Origin: JAFGUF01 sp040883315
GTDB lineage: Bacteria; Bacillota; Clostridia; Christensenellales; UMGS416
DNA length: 64,000 nt
NCBI GenBank assembly: GCA_040883315.1
Contig: JBFLKU010000016.1
Coordinates: forward strand, 83,754-147,753
Direction of reading: 5' to 3'
Shown here: piece by piece, positions 44,288-51,934 of the stretch
How positions within the stretch are numbered: the first letter of the stretch is position 1
How the letters are laid out: each line of letters opens with the position of its first letter
Made by a program: the position numbers and the translations under genes
The notes under the pieces: generated by a model
What the model saw: the letters and a program-made list of their open reading frames with translations, nothing else
Database searches by the model: none
What the model was told of the DNA's origin: nothing

Positions 44288-44364
44288 GCGTCTGTAGCTC
44301 AGCAGGATAGAGCAACGGCCTTCTAAGCCGTGGGCCAGGGGTTCGAATCCCTTCAGGCGCGCCA
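44288..44364 (+). tRNA. tRNA-Arg (TCT)
   Basis: Full cloverleaf. Acceptor GCGTCTG pairs with CAGGCGC, the anticodon stem ACGGC/GCCGT encloses loop CTTCTAA with anticodon TCT, and the T loop is GTTCGAATC. CCA is encoded in the gene. Confidence 0.96.
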
Positions 44365-44431
44365 CTTTCTATCTTTAGCTCATAGTTGGCTATGGATTGG
44401 TGCAACAGCACATCAAAAGAATAAACTGTAT

Positions 44432-44509
44432 GGTGGGTATAGCTCAGTTGGTTAGAGCGCCAGGTTGTGGCCCTGGAGGCCGTGGGTTCGAATCCCACTA
44501 TTCACCCCA
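44432..44509 (+). tRNA. tRNA-His (GTG)
   Basis: Acceptor GTGGGTA pairs with TATTCAC and the encoded G at -1 (44432) faces the discriminator C, a tRNA-His mark. The anticodon loop TTGTGGC has GTG between CCAGG and CCTGG. CCA is encoded. Confidence 0.96.
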
Positions 44510-44534
44510 TTCTTTTTATTTTAATATTATGCTT

Positions 44535-44609
44535 TGGGGTGTCGCCAAGCGGTAAGGCACTGGACTTTGACTCCAGCATTCGAAGGTTCGAATCCTTCCA
44601 CCCCAGCCA
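44535..44609 (+). tRNA. tRNA-Gln (TTG)
   Basis: Acceptor TGGGGTG pairs with CACCCCA, the anticodon stem CTGGA/TCCAG encloses CTTTGAC with anticodon TTG, and CCA is encoded. It is the last of three tRNAs in one transcript. Confidence 0.96.
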
Positions 44610-44612
44610 AGA

Positions 44613-44637
44613 CCATATCGGAAGATATGGTTTTTTG
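44613..44637 (+). terminator. Terminator of the tRNA cluster
   Basis: CCATATC (44613-44619) and GATATGG (44624-44630) form a 7-bp stem with loop GGAA, followed by six T. Confidence 0.9.
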
Positions 44638-44649
44638 TTTTTCAAAATA

Positions 44650-44670
44650 AAAGCCGCAAAAAGCAGCTTT
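44650..44670 (-). terminator. Terminator of the MFS/regulator operon
   Basis: On the minus strand AAAGCTGC pairs with GCGGCTTT (one G-U pair) around TTTTT and is followed by TATTTT. It lies just after the regulator gene. Confidence 0.72.
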
Positions 44671-44675
44671 ATATT

Positions 44676-45239
44676 TTAATCATCTTGTTTTATAAATGAA
44701 ACGAACAGACTATACAGGTCTCTTTGCTCCTTGCTGTTCTTTGTGTATTTTGAAATCAAATCCCCTAGCTCTTTCACCTCTTCTTCGTTCATATAGAGCT
44801 TGGCAGTAGTTATCATTCCCTTTTCTTTATCTTCCAGTTCATCTGACTGGCTAATTTTCTCTCGTAGTGTTCCTAGGTGCCTATCCCTAGCATTATTGAA
44901 CATAGACTCTATCATGCTGATTGCTGCGATGCTCTTGCTGTGGTTGTCGTCATCTTCTTTAAAATTAATATCAAAATTTGTAATTGTTCTTTTGTAGTAT
45001 TTTGCAATTATTCCATTGATGTTTTCAGTATGGTCTATTTCAACAAAATCGTATTCTTCTAGAACTTTCAAGTGATAATTAACCTTTGATGGTGCTTCCT
45101 TCATAGCCGTGGCAATTTCCTTTGAAGTCGCTGGTCTTGCCATCAAATTCATTCTAGATAGTATTTCCTGTCTATAAGGGTCTATTAAAACTCTTATTTC
45201 TTTAATACTATTTAATTCCCTTTTTTTAATCTCACTCAT
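44676..45239 (-). CDS. ArsR-like winged-helix regulator
   Basis: DNA-binding protein of 187 residues. The N-terminal winged helix (about 15-85) reads LIDPYRQEILSRMNLMARPATSKEIATAM then SKVNYHLKVLEEYDFVEI, the typical ArsR/HTH_20 pattern. The C-terminal half (about 95-187) is helical and acidic and may be a dimer or ligand domain. It lies 21 bases after the MFS pump, and the perfect palindrome over the pump promoter (46596-46620) is its probable operator, so it likely represses its own operon until an inducer is present. Confidence 0.88.
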   Translation of the reverse strand: MSEIKKRELNSIKEIRVLIDPYRQEILSRMNLMARPATSKEIATAMKEAPSKVNYHLKVLEEYDFVEIDHTENINGIIAKYYKRTITNFDINFKEDDDNHSKSIAAISMIESMFNNARDRHLGTLREKISQSDELEDKEKGMITTAKLYMNEEEVKELGDLISKYTKNSKEQRDLYSLFVSFIKQDD

Positions 45240-45260
45240 TTTTGTTCCTTCTATATTATT

Positions 45261-46571
45261 TTATACCGTCTCTGCAGCCTCCTTAGGAATATCATTTGTT
45301 GTTTCTGCAGCTTGGTTTATATTCATTTTACCACTTCTAGCGAGTTTTGAGAACCCAATCCTTGCAAGAATTCCTGATAAAGCAGCCAGCAGAGCGTAAA
45401 TAGCAATAATAATATAAGCTTCGCTTCTGTCCAGAAGATATCCCATCAGTGCCTGTCCTAGTGGCATAGCCGCCATCGCGAACATACCCATAACAGAAAC
45501 TACCCTGCCCTGCAGATGTCCAGGTACTATTCTTTGCCTAGCTGTAGTCAGGCTTAAATTAACCCATATTATAATTACCATCAGTATATTTATCAGTAGA
45601 ACAATAAGCACTGTATTAATATATACACTTGAGAAAATACCCTTTATGCACATTGCTGCAATGATGAAATTTAAAATTCCTGCTGAAAAAAGTATTCTTG
45701 ATACCAGCTTTGAGTAGTGATGCTTCTTTATTACCCCTGCCGCGAACAAAGGCCCTACAAGCATTCCAATAGTCATAAGTGCTGTTATGATTCCATATGC
45801 CGAATCTGAAAGCCCAAAATCATTTAGTATAACTATAGGTAGAGCAACGGAAAAAATAGGAGCTAATGCGAAATTGGCTATTACTGCAACACCTATTATA
45901 ATCAAAAATTCAGGCATCGTTTTAATGTATCTTACTCCCTGCATAAAAGAAACAAAAAATTTATCACTCTTCTCTTTCGATACAATGCTTTCTTTTTCTA
46001 GTTTAATAAACGATTCGCTTAAAGCGGAAATTAAAAAGCTGACTGCATTTACAATTATTATTGGCAGTATGCCAAAAGATCCAAATAAAACACCTGCTAC
46101 AATTGGCGCAATCAATGCATTGATAGCTACCGTTATTTCTGAGATGCTATTGGCATCTGCTAATTTTTCTTTTTCAACTATGTCAGGCATAATCGAGCCC
46201 ATTGCTGGAGAAAAGAAAACATTTATTGTATTTAGTATAATTACAATTACATAAATAAATGGTAATGATAAATCGCCTCTTGCAACATAAAAACCACCTG
46301 CTATCAGCATAAATATTCCGCTTAATATATCCATGCTTACTATCATTTTCTTCCGGCTTATTCTATCTGCCAGCACGCCGGCAAATGGCATTAATATAAG
46401 CCTTGGTATCATCGACAGCACTATAACCATAGCAAACAACGTAGCAGAACCGGTTTTCTTCAAAACAAACAGCGACATTGCAAAGCTTTGAAGATACGTT
46501 CCAAAGTCAGATACAAACCTCCCAAGGACTACTAATATATAGTTTTTGTTTCCTAGCACAGAATTACTCAT
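45261..46571 (-). CDS. MFS efflux pump (macrolide/enterobactin-exporter-like)
   Basis: Membrane transporter of 436 residues with about twelve helices in the MFS_3 style. The A-motif is GVLADRISRKKMIV in the first half; VPGHLQGRVVSVMGMF in the second half is typical of this drug exporter branch. I choose ATG 46571 because GGAG (46579-46582) is spaced seven bases from it. It is co-transcribed with the ArsR-like regulator. A toxic small molecule is the likely substrate, but the actual compound cannot be read from the sequence. Confidence 0.9.
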   Translation of the reverse strand: MSNSVLGNKNYILVVLGRFVSDFGTYLQSFAMSLFVLKKTGSATLFAMVIVLSMIPRLILMPFAGVLADRISRKKMIVSMDILSGIFMLIAGGFYVARGDLSLPFIYVIVIILNTINVFFSPAMGSIMPDIVEKEKLADANSISEITVAINALIAPIVAGVLFGSFGILPIIIVNAVSFLISALSESFIKLEKESIVSKEKSDKFFVSFMQGVRYIKTMPEFLIIIGVAVIANFALAPIFSVALPIVILNDFGLSDSAYGIITALMTIGMLVGPLFAAGVIKKHHYSKLVSRILFSAGILNFIIAAMCIKGIFSSVYINTVLIVLLINILMVIIIWVNLSLTTARQRIVPGHLQGRVVSVMGMFAMAAMPLGQALMGYLLDRSEAYIIIAIYALLAALSGILARIGFSKLARSGKMNINQAAETTNDIPKEAAETV

Positions 46572-46595
46572 AATCACACTCCGTATAATCCATTT

Positions 46596-46649
46596 TAACG
46601 TACAATTTATTTGTACGTTATTTTATCATATTGCGATATCCATTGTCAA
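46596..46649 (-). promoter_or_regulatory. Promoter and palindromic operator of the MFS/regulator operon
   Basis: On the minus strand, TTGACA (46644-46649), an 18-base spacer and TAAAAT (46620-46625) form the promoter. Directly downstream, touching the -10 box, is a perfect 10-bp inverted repeat TAACGTACAA and TTGTACGTTA (46596-46605 and 46611-46620) with a 5-base centre. The position is ideal for repression by the operon's own regulator. Confidence 0.85.
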
Positions 46650-46761
46650 TACATTTGAAAAGGCTAATTTTCAAAATGAGAATTTACTTTTTTTTAGTAG
46701 ATGTGATATACTATTGACATCGGAAATACTATTTATAGTTTTGATAAAAGGAGACAAAAGT

Positions 46762-47442
46762 ATGAAACAGAATATCACATTAGTCATTGTTTTATTCATT
46801 TTAATGTTTAATACCAGTTGTGACATTATCATTCCTCAGACGGCAACTCCTACCGTACCACCTGTGATTACAACAGTTCCTGAAATCACAAATATACCTT
46901 TGTCAACTCAAGATTCACCAGCTGAGGCAACCGATGCAAATACCATAGCTACTGTACAAATAACAATGCCTCCCGTAGGCACTGTTGCGCCTGCAGGCGG
47001 CGATCCAACACCGTATAATACAATGAGCTTTTACTCATGCTATGCAAATATGGTTTCCTACGATCCTGCTACTGGCTGGGCGGAATTTGACTATTTCTAT
47101 ATACTAAAAGGTCAAGAGGCGATAGACTATCTCGTATCTCACGAAGGATATACTCAGCAGGCTGCTGCAGATTTAGTAAATGACTTTGCAGATGGTGAAT
47201 ATGTATGTCAAAACGATAATCCCGGATTAAGAACCATAGATTTGGACACTGTGCCAATCAAACTGATGTTCCATTCGGACGGAACGCAGGTACCAGACTC
47301 CATTGCAATACCTTCTACATCAGCTGACGTCACCGCACTATATAACCTAGATCATAAATATTTATTTGATTATTTTTTCTTCTACATTCATTGTGATTCA
47401 GACGGAAATGTTATATTGGTAGAGCAGGTATACTGGTGCTAA
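46762..47442 (+). CDS. Exported lipoprotein-like protein of unknown function
   Basis: Protein of 226 residues. The N-terminus has a signal helix ending at FNTSC, a weak lipobox, followed by a Thr/Pro/Ala-rich stretch to about residue 85 (PTVPPVITTVP, TMPPVGTVAP). The remaining 140 residues are an acidic, aromatic-rich domain (FYSCYANMVSYDPATGWAEFDYFY, DYLVSHEGYTQQAAADLV) that I do not recognise. GGAG before ATG 46762 sets the start. The next genes are an undecaprenol kinase-like protein and a small membrane protein, so a cell-envelope role is possible. Confidence 0.75.
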   Translation: MKQNITLVIVLFILMFNTSCDIIIPQTATPTVPPVITTVPEITNIPLSTQDSPAEATDANTIATVQITMPPVGTVAPAGGDPTPYNTMSFYSCYANMVSYDPATGWAEFDYFYILKGQEAIDYLVSHEGYTQQAAADLVNDFADGEYVCQNDNPGLRTIDLDTVPIKLMFHSDGTQVPDSIAIPSTSADVTALYNLDHKYLFDYFFFYIHCDSDGNVILVEQVYWC

Positions 47443-47464
47443 TTATAATTAATAAAGATAAACT

Positions 47465-47827
47465 ATGAAATTAATATCATTAAAATATGCATTAAAAGGC
47501 ATTATACTAGGAACTAAAAAAGAGACAAACTTCAAAGTGATGATTGTATGCTTTGCTTTGGTGATAGCTGTCAATTTGCTATTTAGTGTAAATAGCATTG
47601 AGTGGGCTATAACTATTTTGTGCTGCGGAGCAGTGCTATCAGCTGAGCTTATCAACTCTGCTATCGAAAAGGCAGTAGATTTAGTTACAGCCGAAAAAGA
47701 CATCTTAGCCGGAGAAGCAAAAGATATGGCGGCAGGTGCATCACTAGTGATATCTATAGCATCCGCTATAGTAGCTGCAATAATATATTTGCCTTATTTA
47801 TTTGAATATATAAAGGAGATAAAATGA
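47465..47827 (+). CDS. Diacylglycerol/undecaprenol kinase family membrane protein
   Basis: Small kinase of 120 residues with three membrane helices. The DgkA/UndK active-site region is clear: ETNFKVM, then ELINSAIEKAVDLVT and AGEAKDMAAGASLVIS. In Gram-positives this enzyme phosphorylates undecaprenol to keep the lipid carrier pool for wall synthesis. The family length is normal. Its stop overlaps the start of the next gene by four bases (ATGA). Confidence 0.93.
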   Translation: MKLISLKYALKGIILGTKKETNFKVMIVCFALVIAVNLLFSVNSIEWAITILCCGAVLSAELINSAIEKAVDLVTAEKDILAGEAKDMAAGASLVISIASAIVAAIIYLPYLFEYIKEIK

Positions 47828-48153
47828 AAATCGCGAGTAAAATCTTTACATACTCTATGATTGTTCAATCTTTAGTATGGATATTTTTAAGTGCTGTTTA
47901 TTTTTTTACAATTAATTCATCAATATATATTCTAGTATTGATGTCTGCTAATGCCATTTGTTTTTTTGGTCTTGCACTTATAAGAGACAGAAATATTTTT
48001 TTCAATATGCTTATATATGTTTTTGTAATTATAAATTTAGTTTTATCTCTGACTGATCAAATGGGTAAATACGATTATTTAGTTCTTTTCCTAAATATCA
48101 TTTCTTTGATTTCATATATCTTTTACAAATTAAAAAAACCAAAAGAAGCATAA
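47824..48153 (+). CDS. Small membrane protein of unknown function
   Basis: Protein of 109 residues made almost entirely of four hydrophobic helices, with a short basic end (KLKKPKEA). I do not recognise it. It is coupled to the undecaprenol kinase-like gene through a four-base overlap and followed by a terminator hairpin, so it is the last gene of that small operon. Confidence 0.7.
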   Translation: MKIASKIFTYSMIVQSLVWIFLSAVYFFTINSSIYILVLMSANAICFFGLALIRDRNIFFNMLIYVFVIINLVLSLTDQMGKYDYLVLFLNIISLISYIFYKLKKPKEA

Positions 48154-48160
48154 AATCCCG

Positions 48161-48184
48161 AAGCTGTGTGAACAGCTTTTTTTA
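48161..48184 (+). terminator. Rho-independent terminator
   Basis: AAGCTGT (48161-48167) and ACAGCTT (48172-48178) form a stem with loop GTGA followed by TTTTT. It ends the kinase/small membrane protein operon. Confidence 0.82.
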
Positions 48185-48196
48185 TTGCAAAAATAC

Positions 48197-48262
48197 TTGA
48201 CATATATCACGTCGTGATATATACTTATTGTATCACATCGCGATATATCTAGTCGTGATACA
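48197..48262 (+). promoter_or_regulatory. Promoter with repeated PadR-type operators
   Basis: TTGACA (48197-48202), exactly 17 bases and TATACT (48220-48225). The spacer is itself an operator: the palindrome ATATATCACG-T-CGTGATATAT (48202-48222). A second imperfect copy TATCACATCGCGATA (48231-48245) and a half site CGTGATA (48254-48260) follow before the GGAGG and ATG 48275. The PadR protein encoded directly downstream is the obvious ligand. Confidence 0.88.
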
Positions 48263-48274
48263 TAGGAGGCGGAA

Positions 48275-48592
48275 ATGAATATACAAAAAGCAAAAGAAAA
48301 ATTCATGCCTATGAGCGAAACTATGCTATATATTTTGCTCTCTCTAAAAAGCGAAATGCATGGATACGCAATAATGCAAAACGTGGAAAGCATGACGAAT
48401 GGCAGAATAACATTAGGTGCAGGTACAGCATACCAAAGCCTCGGAAAACTGGAAAAAGGCGAATTAATACGATGCGTAAAAGAGGAAAATCGACGCAAAA
48501 TATACATCATCACAGATCTTGGTATGGCTATACTAAAAGAAGAACAAAAGCGAATCGAAGAAATATATCGGAATATGGAGGCGTTATTATGA
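48275..48592 (+). CDS. PadR-family transcriptional regulator
   Basis: Repressor of 105 residues with the PadR winged helix: PMSETMLYILLSLKSEMHGYAIMQ, then TLGAGTAYQSLGKLEKGELI and RRKIYIITDLGMAIL. The start is set by AGGAGGCGG at 48264-48272. It overlaps the next gene by four bases (ATGA). The repeated ATATCACG/CGTGATAT sites over its own promoter indicate autoregulation. Confidence 0.95.
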   Translation: MNIQKAKEKFMPMSETMLYILLSLKSEMHGYAIMQNVESMTNGRITLGAGTAYQSLGKLEKGELIRCVKEENRRKIYIITDLGMAILKEEQKRIEEIYRNMEALL

Positions 48593-49122
48593 CAATGAAA
48601 AAATATTTTACAGCATATCGGAAAGTAGTGCCCGCAGAATACGAAAAATGGTTTGAAGATTTGGCTGCAGACGGATGGCATCCCAAAAAGATTAATCATT
48701 TTTCATCTATGGTAATGAAATTTGAGAAAAAAGAACCAAAGAAATACAAGTACGCTATTGAGCTGCTAGGAAAGCTTTCAAAAGAGAGAATTCAGACCTA
48801 CAAGGATTTTGGATGGGAGTACGTAGGCAGAATGTCCAGTATATTTGTATGGCGAAGCGAATATTTAGAAAAGAAACCGGAAATGTTTACCGACAGTGAA
48901 AGTACAAAAAAAAGAAGTAACAGATTTATATTAGCTATTTCTTTTTCGTTCACCGCATTTCTAGTTGCACTAATTACAACATTAGTGCTGGCTATACTAG
49001 GGCTTGCAAAAGTGATAGAGCCCGATTGGCTGCAGATTATTCTAGGAATTGCGCTATCTGGAATTTTAACAATATACCTAGGATTTGTAATGCGAAAAAT
49101 CAGCAAGAACAAATATAAATAG
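48589..49122 (+). CDS. DUF2812 domain membrane protein
   Basis: Protein of 177 residues. The soluble N-terminal part (about 1-105) is a DUF2812 domain: FEDLAADGWHPKKIN and then YKDFGWEYVGRMSSIFVWRS. Two membrane helices follow (about 115-140 and 148-168). The function of DUF2812 is unknown, but it is commonly found after a PadR regulator, as here. ATG 48589 overlaps the padR stop, and a strong terminator follows the gene. Confidence 0.88.
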   Translation: MTMKKYFTAYRKVVPAEYEKWFEDLAADGWHPKKINHFSSMVMKFEKKEPKKYKYAIELLGKLSKERIQTYKDFGWEYVGRMSSIFVWRSEYLEKKPEMFTDSESTKKRSNRFILAISFSFTAFLVALITTLVLAILGLAKVIEPDWLQIILGIALSGILTIYLGFVMRKISKNKYK

Positions 49123-49127
49123 TCATC

Positions 49128-49155
49128 TCCCTCGGATAAGCCGAGGGATTTTTTT
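49128..49155 (+). terminator. Terminator of the PadR/DUF2812 operon
   Basis: TCCCTCGG (49128-49135) with CCGAGGGA (49141-49148), loop ATAAG, then seven T. Confidence 0.92.
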
Positions 49156-50050
49156 ACATGAAAATCATTGCTACTCCGCCAAAGCTGATTACTGCTCCTA
49201 TTATTTCCTTTAGCTTTATTTTTTCACCTTTAAAAATTATTGCATATAAAATCAAAAGAACTGGAGTGATGGACATCAAAGTGGATGCAACGCCTGGGTT
49301 TATTCGCTGCACCGCAAACAAAGAAAGCGATACACCAAGAAACGGACCAAAAAACGAACCTATTAGCGCTGGCTTGATGGCGTCTTTTTGTTTAAAAGAT
49401 TTAAAAAAGCTTTTCCATTGCTTCGCTAATATAAAAAATATCACAAATCCTGCTATTCCTGCAATCAGCCTTATCTGTGTTGCAGCAAACGCATTATAGT
49501 CTCCCATTCCTTTTTTGCCTATTACATAGCCTATAGACTGCGCCACCGCACCGCCAAAAGCAAAAAGTATACCTGCCACAGGGTGTGCTAACTTCATCTT
49601 CTTGTTCTCGCTGTCTCCGTCCAACAGTACCAGAGCTATACCGAAAATAGTAAGTATCATTCCTGCAATCTGCAAAATCGTCATTTTTTCGTTCAAAAAC
49701 AGATATGCTAAAATGGCGCTGTATACAGGAACGCTGGCGTATATCAGCATGGAAATTCTTGCCCCTATCTTCACAAATGCTTCCAATAGCAGTAAATCTC
49801 CTATGAACATTCCTATCAGCCCAGATAGGCTTAGCCAAATCCACATGCTTGCTGTGGCATCCACCGGCAATGGCATACCTCTGGTTATCATTGTGAAAAT
49901 TGATGAAAATATAAGTGCTATCAGAAGTCTAATCAAGTTCAAATTCAATGAACCAATTTTTTTACCGGCTTTTTCAAAGGCCGTGGATGTGATAGCCCAG
50001 CATGCTGCTGTGGATATGGCTGCCAGTTGTCCTATTAAAATACTCGTCAT
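49154..50050 (-). CDS. EamA/DMT-family transporter
   Basis: Membrane protein of 298 residues with ten helices built from two EamA repeats. The first repeat has LIRLLIALIFSSIF and ends in ISMLIYASVPVYSAILAYLFLNEKMT; the second has SFFGPFLGVSLSLFAVQRINPGVASTLMSITPVLLILYAIIFKGEKIKL, the usual glutamate-bearing loop. These transporters export metabolites or drugs; the substrate is unknown. It is convergent with the DUF2812 gene. Confidence 0.92.
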   Translation of the reverse strand: MTSILIGQLAAISTAACWAITSTAFEKAGKKIGSLNLNLIRLLIALIFSSIFTMITRGMPLPVDATASMWIWLSLSGLIGMFIGDLLLLEAFVKIGARISMLIYASVPVYSAILAYLFLNEKMTILQIAGMILTIFGIALVLLDGDSENKKMKLAHPVAGILFAFGGAVAQSIGYVIGKKGMGDYNAFAATQIRLIAGIAGFVIFFILAKQWKSFFKSFKQKDAIKPALIGSFFGPFLGVSLSLFAVQRINPGVASTLMSITPVLLILYAIIFKGEKIKLKEIIGAVISFGGVAMIFM

Positions 50051-50126
50051 TTCTCTACCTGCCCATCTATATTAACTAATGATTATATACTAGTTGCTTT
50101 TTATTCGCAAGTTTTAATAATTTCAC

Positions 50127-50171
50127 TTGACATATTACTTATTATTCCTTATAATGACCTTATTAAGTAAT
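50127..50171 (+). promoter_or_regulatory. Consensus promoter with possible autoregulatory inverted repeat
   Basis: Perfect TTGACA (50127-50132), 17 bases and perfect TATAAT (50150-50155). ATTACTTA (50135-50142) inside the spacer is the inverse of TAAGTAAT (50164-50171) near the start site. The helix-turn-helix gene just downstream may bind these. Confidence 0.8.
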
Positions 50172-50185
50172 AATAAGGAGTTTTT

Positions 50186-50617
50186 ATGGAAGATAAATTC
50201 TATTCTGCCTCAAAGGTAGCAGAAATACTAAAAATACATGAAAAAACTGTACAGCGATATATAAGAGAAGGAAAACTTCATGCAGTAAAGGTTGGGAAAG
50301 CGTGGAGAATATCAGGAAATGATTTATCATCCTTTGTGCAGCAAAATAGCACTTCCCTGTCTCGTGAAATCAATGAAGATAAAGAAAGAAAAATAACGGT
50401 TTCTTCAGTAATTGATATTGATGTTTTTAGCATGGACGAAGGCATATCGATCATAAACATGCTCACAGCTTCTCTGAACTCTAAGCAGCCCGAATTCGGA
50501 AAAACCACTATGAATGCACAGTTTATAGAAGCAGAAAATAAAGTTCGTGTTATGCTCTATGGCAATATCAAATTCACAGAAACCATTATGTGGGTATTAT
50601 CGAACTATACAAAATAA
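50186..50617 (+). CDS. Excisionase-type helix-turn-helix regulator
   Basis: Protein of 143 residues. The first 55 residues are a MerR-like/excisionase helix-turn-helix (YSASKVAEILKIHEKTVQRYIREGKLHAVKVGKAWRIS is split normally by its wing). The remaining 80 residues (about 65-143) form a separate alpha/beta domain I do not recognise (DIDVFSMDEGISIINML, KVRVMLYGNIKFTETIMWVL). AAGGAG precedes ATG 50186. There is no integrase or phage gene nearby, so it is a transcription factor for this three-gene operon and not a prophage excisionase. Confidence 0.85.
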   Translation: MEDKFYSASKVAEILKIHEKTVQRYIREGKLHAVKVGKAWRISGNDLSSFVQQNSTSLSREINEDKERKITVSSVIDIDVFSMDEGISIINMLTASLNSKQPEFGKTTMNAQFIEAENKVRVMLYGNIKFTETIMWVLSNYTK

Positions 50618-50629
50618 ATGGAGATTAAC

Positions 50630-51475
50630 ATGAAAGAACAAATTATTTTTAAAAGCGAAGCAGGCAAACAAGAAATTTTATCATTTTATAAAAAGGCACT
50701 AAAAAATGTAAAATTCGAGTACAACGAAATATATCTGGATACATCTTTTGGCAAAACATACCTGCTAGAGGCTGGCAAAGCCGATAACCCCATTGTGATG
50801 CTGTTCCACGGTTCATGTACAAATAGTGCAATGTGGTATGCAGATATAAAGACATTGTCTGATGCATTCCATGTATTCAGCGTAGATATTCTAGGCGAGC
50901 CGGGCAATAGCCAGCCTGTAAGGCTTGGCCTAAAAAGCAATGACCACGCCTTATGGATAGATGAAATAATAAACCAGCTAAAAATTGATAAAGTGATGAT
51001 TATAGGCAATTCGCTAGGTGCATGGATGGCACAAAAATATGCAGTTAACTTCCCTGAAAAGGTAGAAAAAATTGTACTAATAGCACCATCGGGAATAACG
51101 CATGCTAAGCCATCATATATATTCAAAATGATTTTTTACGCAATGCAAGGCGAAAAAGGCCTTAAGAAACTAGGCAAAATGATAACCGGCTTAGATAGTA
51201 TGCCAGATGAAGTCTTAGTCTTTAATAAGCTAATTTCTCAACACTTTAATCCAATAATGGGGGAGCTTCCTATCTTTAGCGATGATGAGCTATCAAACAT
51301 AGTCTCGCCTACCCTATTTATGTGCGGAGAAAATGACGTTATTGTCGACGCTGAAAAATCAGCTGCCAGACTTGAGAAAAGTCTTGAAAATGTGACCATT
51401 CATATTGCAGAAAATAATGGACACATTATCTATAACAGTATGGAGGAAATACTGCCCTTTTTATCGGGCAAATAA
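50630..51475 (+). CDS. Alpha/beta hydrolase
   Basis: Hydrolase of 281 residues. The oxyanion segment is MLFHGSCTNS, the nucleophile elbow is IGNSLGAWMA (Ser), the acid is in GENDVIVDAE and the catalytic His in NNGHIIYNS, so the triad is complete. No signal peptide is present. TGGAG before ATG 50630 sets the start. It lies 12 bases after the helix-turn-helix gene and two bases before the DUF4180 gene. The substrate is unknown; an ester or lactone is typical. Confidence 0.92.
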   Translation: MKEQIIFKSEAGKQEILSFYKKALKNVKFEYNEIYLDTSFGKTYLLEAGKADNPIVMLFHGSCTNSAMWYADIKTLSDAFHVFSVDILGEPGNSQPVRLGLKSNDHALWIDEIINQLKIDKVMIIGNSLGAWMAQKYAVNFPEKVEKIVLIAPSGITHAKPSYIFKMIFYAMQGEKGLKKLGKMITGLDSMPDEVLVFNKLISQHFNPIMGELPIFSDDELSNIVSPTLFMCGENDVIVDAEKSAARLEKSLENVTIHIAENNGHIIYNSMEEILPFLSGK

Positions 51476-51477
51476 AC

Positions 51478-51846
51478 ATGAAAACATTAAAAATCGGAAA
51501 TATAACAGTATCATTAATTGATAAGAATACTATCATTTCAAATTCACATGAGATTTTAGACATTATGGCATCTACCAGATACAATGAAGACTGTGACAAT
51601 GTAGGAATGATAATACATGAGGAAAGCCTGGGAGACAAATTTTTTGACCTTAAGACACGTTTCGCTGGGGAGCTTCTTCAAAAGTTCTCGAACTATAATA
51701 TGTCCCTTGTAATAGTTGGCGATTTCGCCAAATACAAAAGTAAAAGTCTGCGGGACTTTATTCGTGAATGCAACAGAGGAAATCAAGTTTTCTTTCTGCC
51801 AAGCATAGAGGACGGCATAGCTAAATATGAAACTATGCACAGTTAG
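51478..51846 (+). CDS. DUF4180 domain protein
   Basis: Small cytoplasmic protein of 122 residues that matches the DUF4180 pattern: SHEILDIMASTRYNEDCDNVGMII, FFDLKTRFAGELLQKFSNYNMSLVIVGDF and SLRDFIRECNRGNQVFFLPS. The function of the domain is unknown. It is the last gene of the operon, starting two bases after the hydrolase. Confidence 0.9.
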   Translation: MKTLKIGNITVSLIDKNTIISNSHEILDIMASTRYNEDCDNVGMIIHEESLGDKFFDLKTRFAGELLQKFSNYNMSLVIVGDFAKYKSKSLRDFIRECNRGNQVFFLPSIEDGIAKYETMHS

Positions 51847-51900
51847 GATATAATTTAGGCTATATTCTAGGATATATATTTGCTGAAACATTATACAAAA

Positions 51901-51928
51901 AAAGACATGCAATATTGCATGTCTTTTT
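51901..51928. terminator. Bidirectional terminator
   Basis: A 12-bp perfect stem AAAGACATGCAA (51901-51912) with TTGCATGTCTTT (51915-51926), T run on the plus strand and long A run on the left. It sits between the DUF4180 gene and the convergent ABC permease gene. Confidence 0.92.
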
Positions 51929-51934
51929 CATTTA

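Noticed and set aside
50186..50617. Excisionase-type helix-turn-helix as a sign of a prophage or integrative element
   Set aside because: There is no integrase, attachment repeat or phage gene nearby, and the protein has an extra C-terminal domain, so it is a chromosomal regulator.
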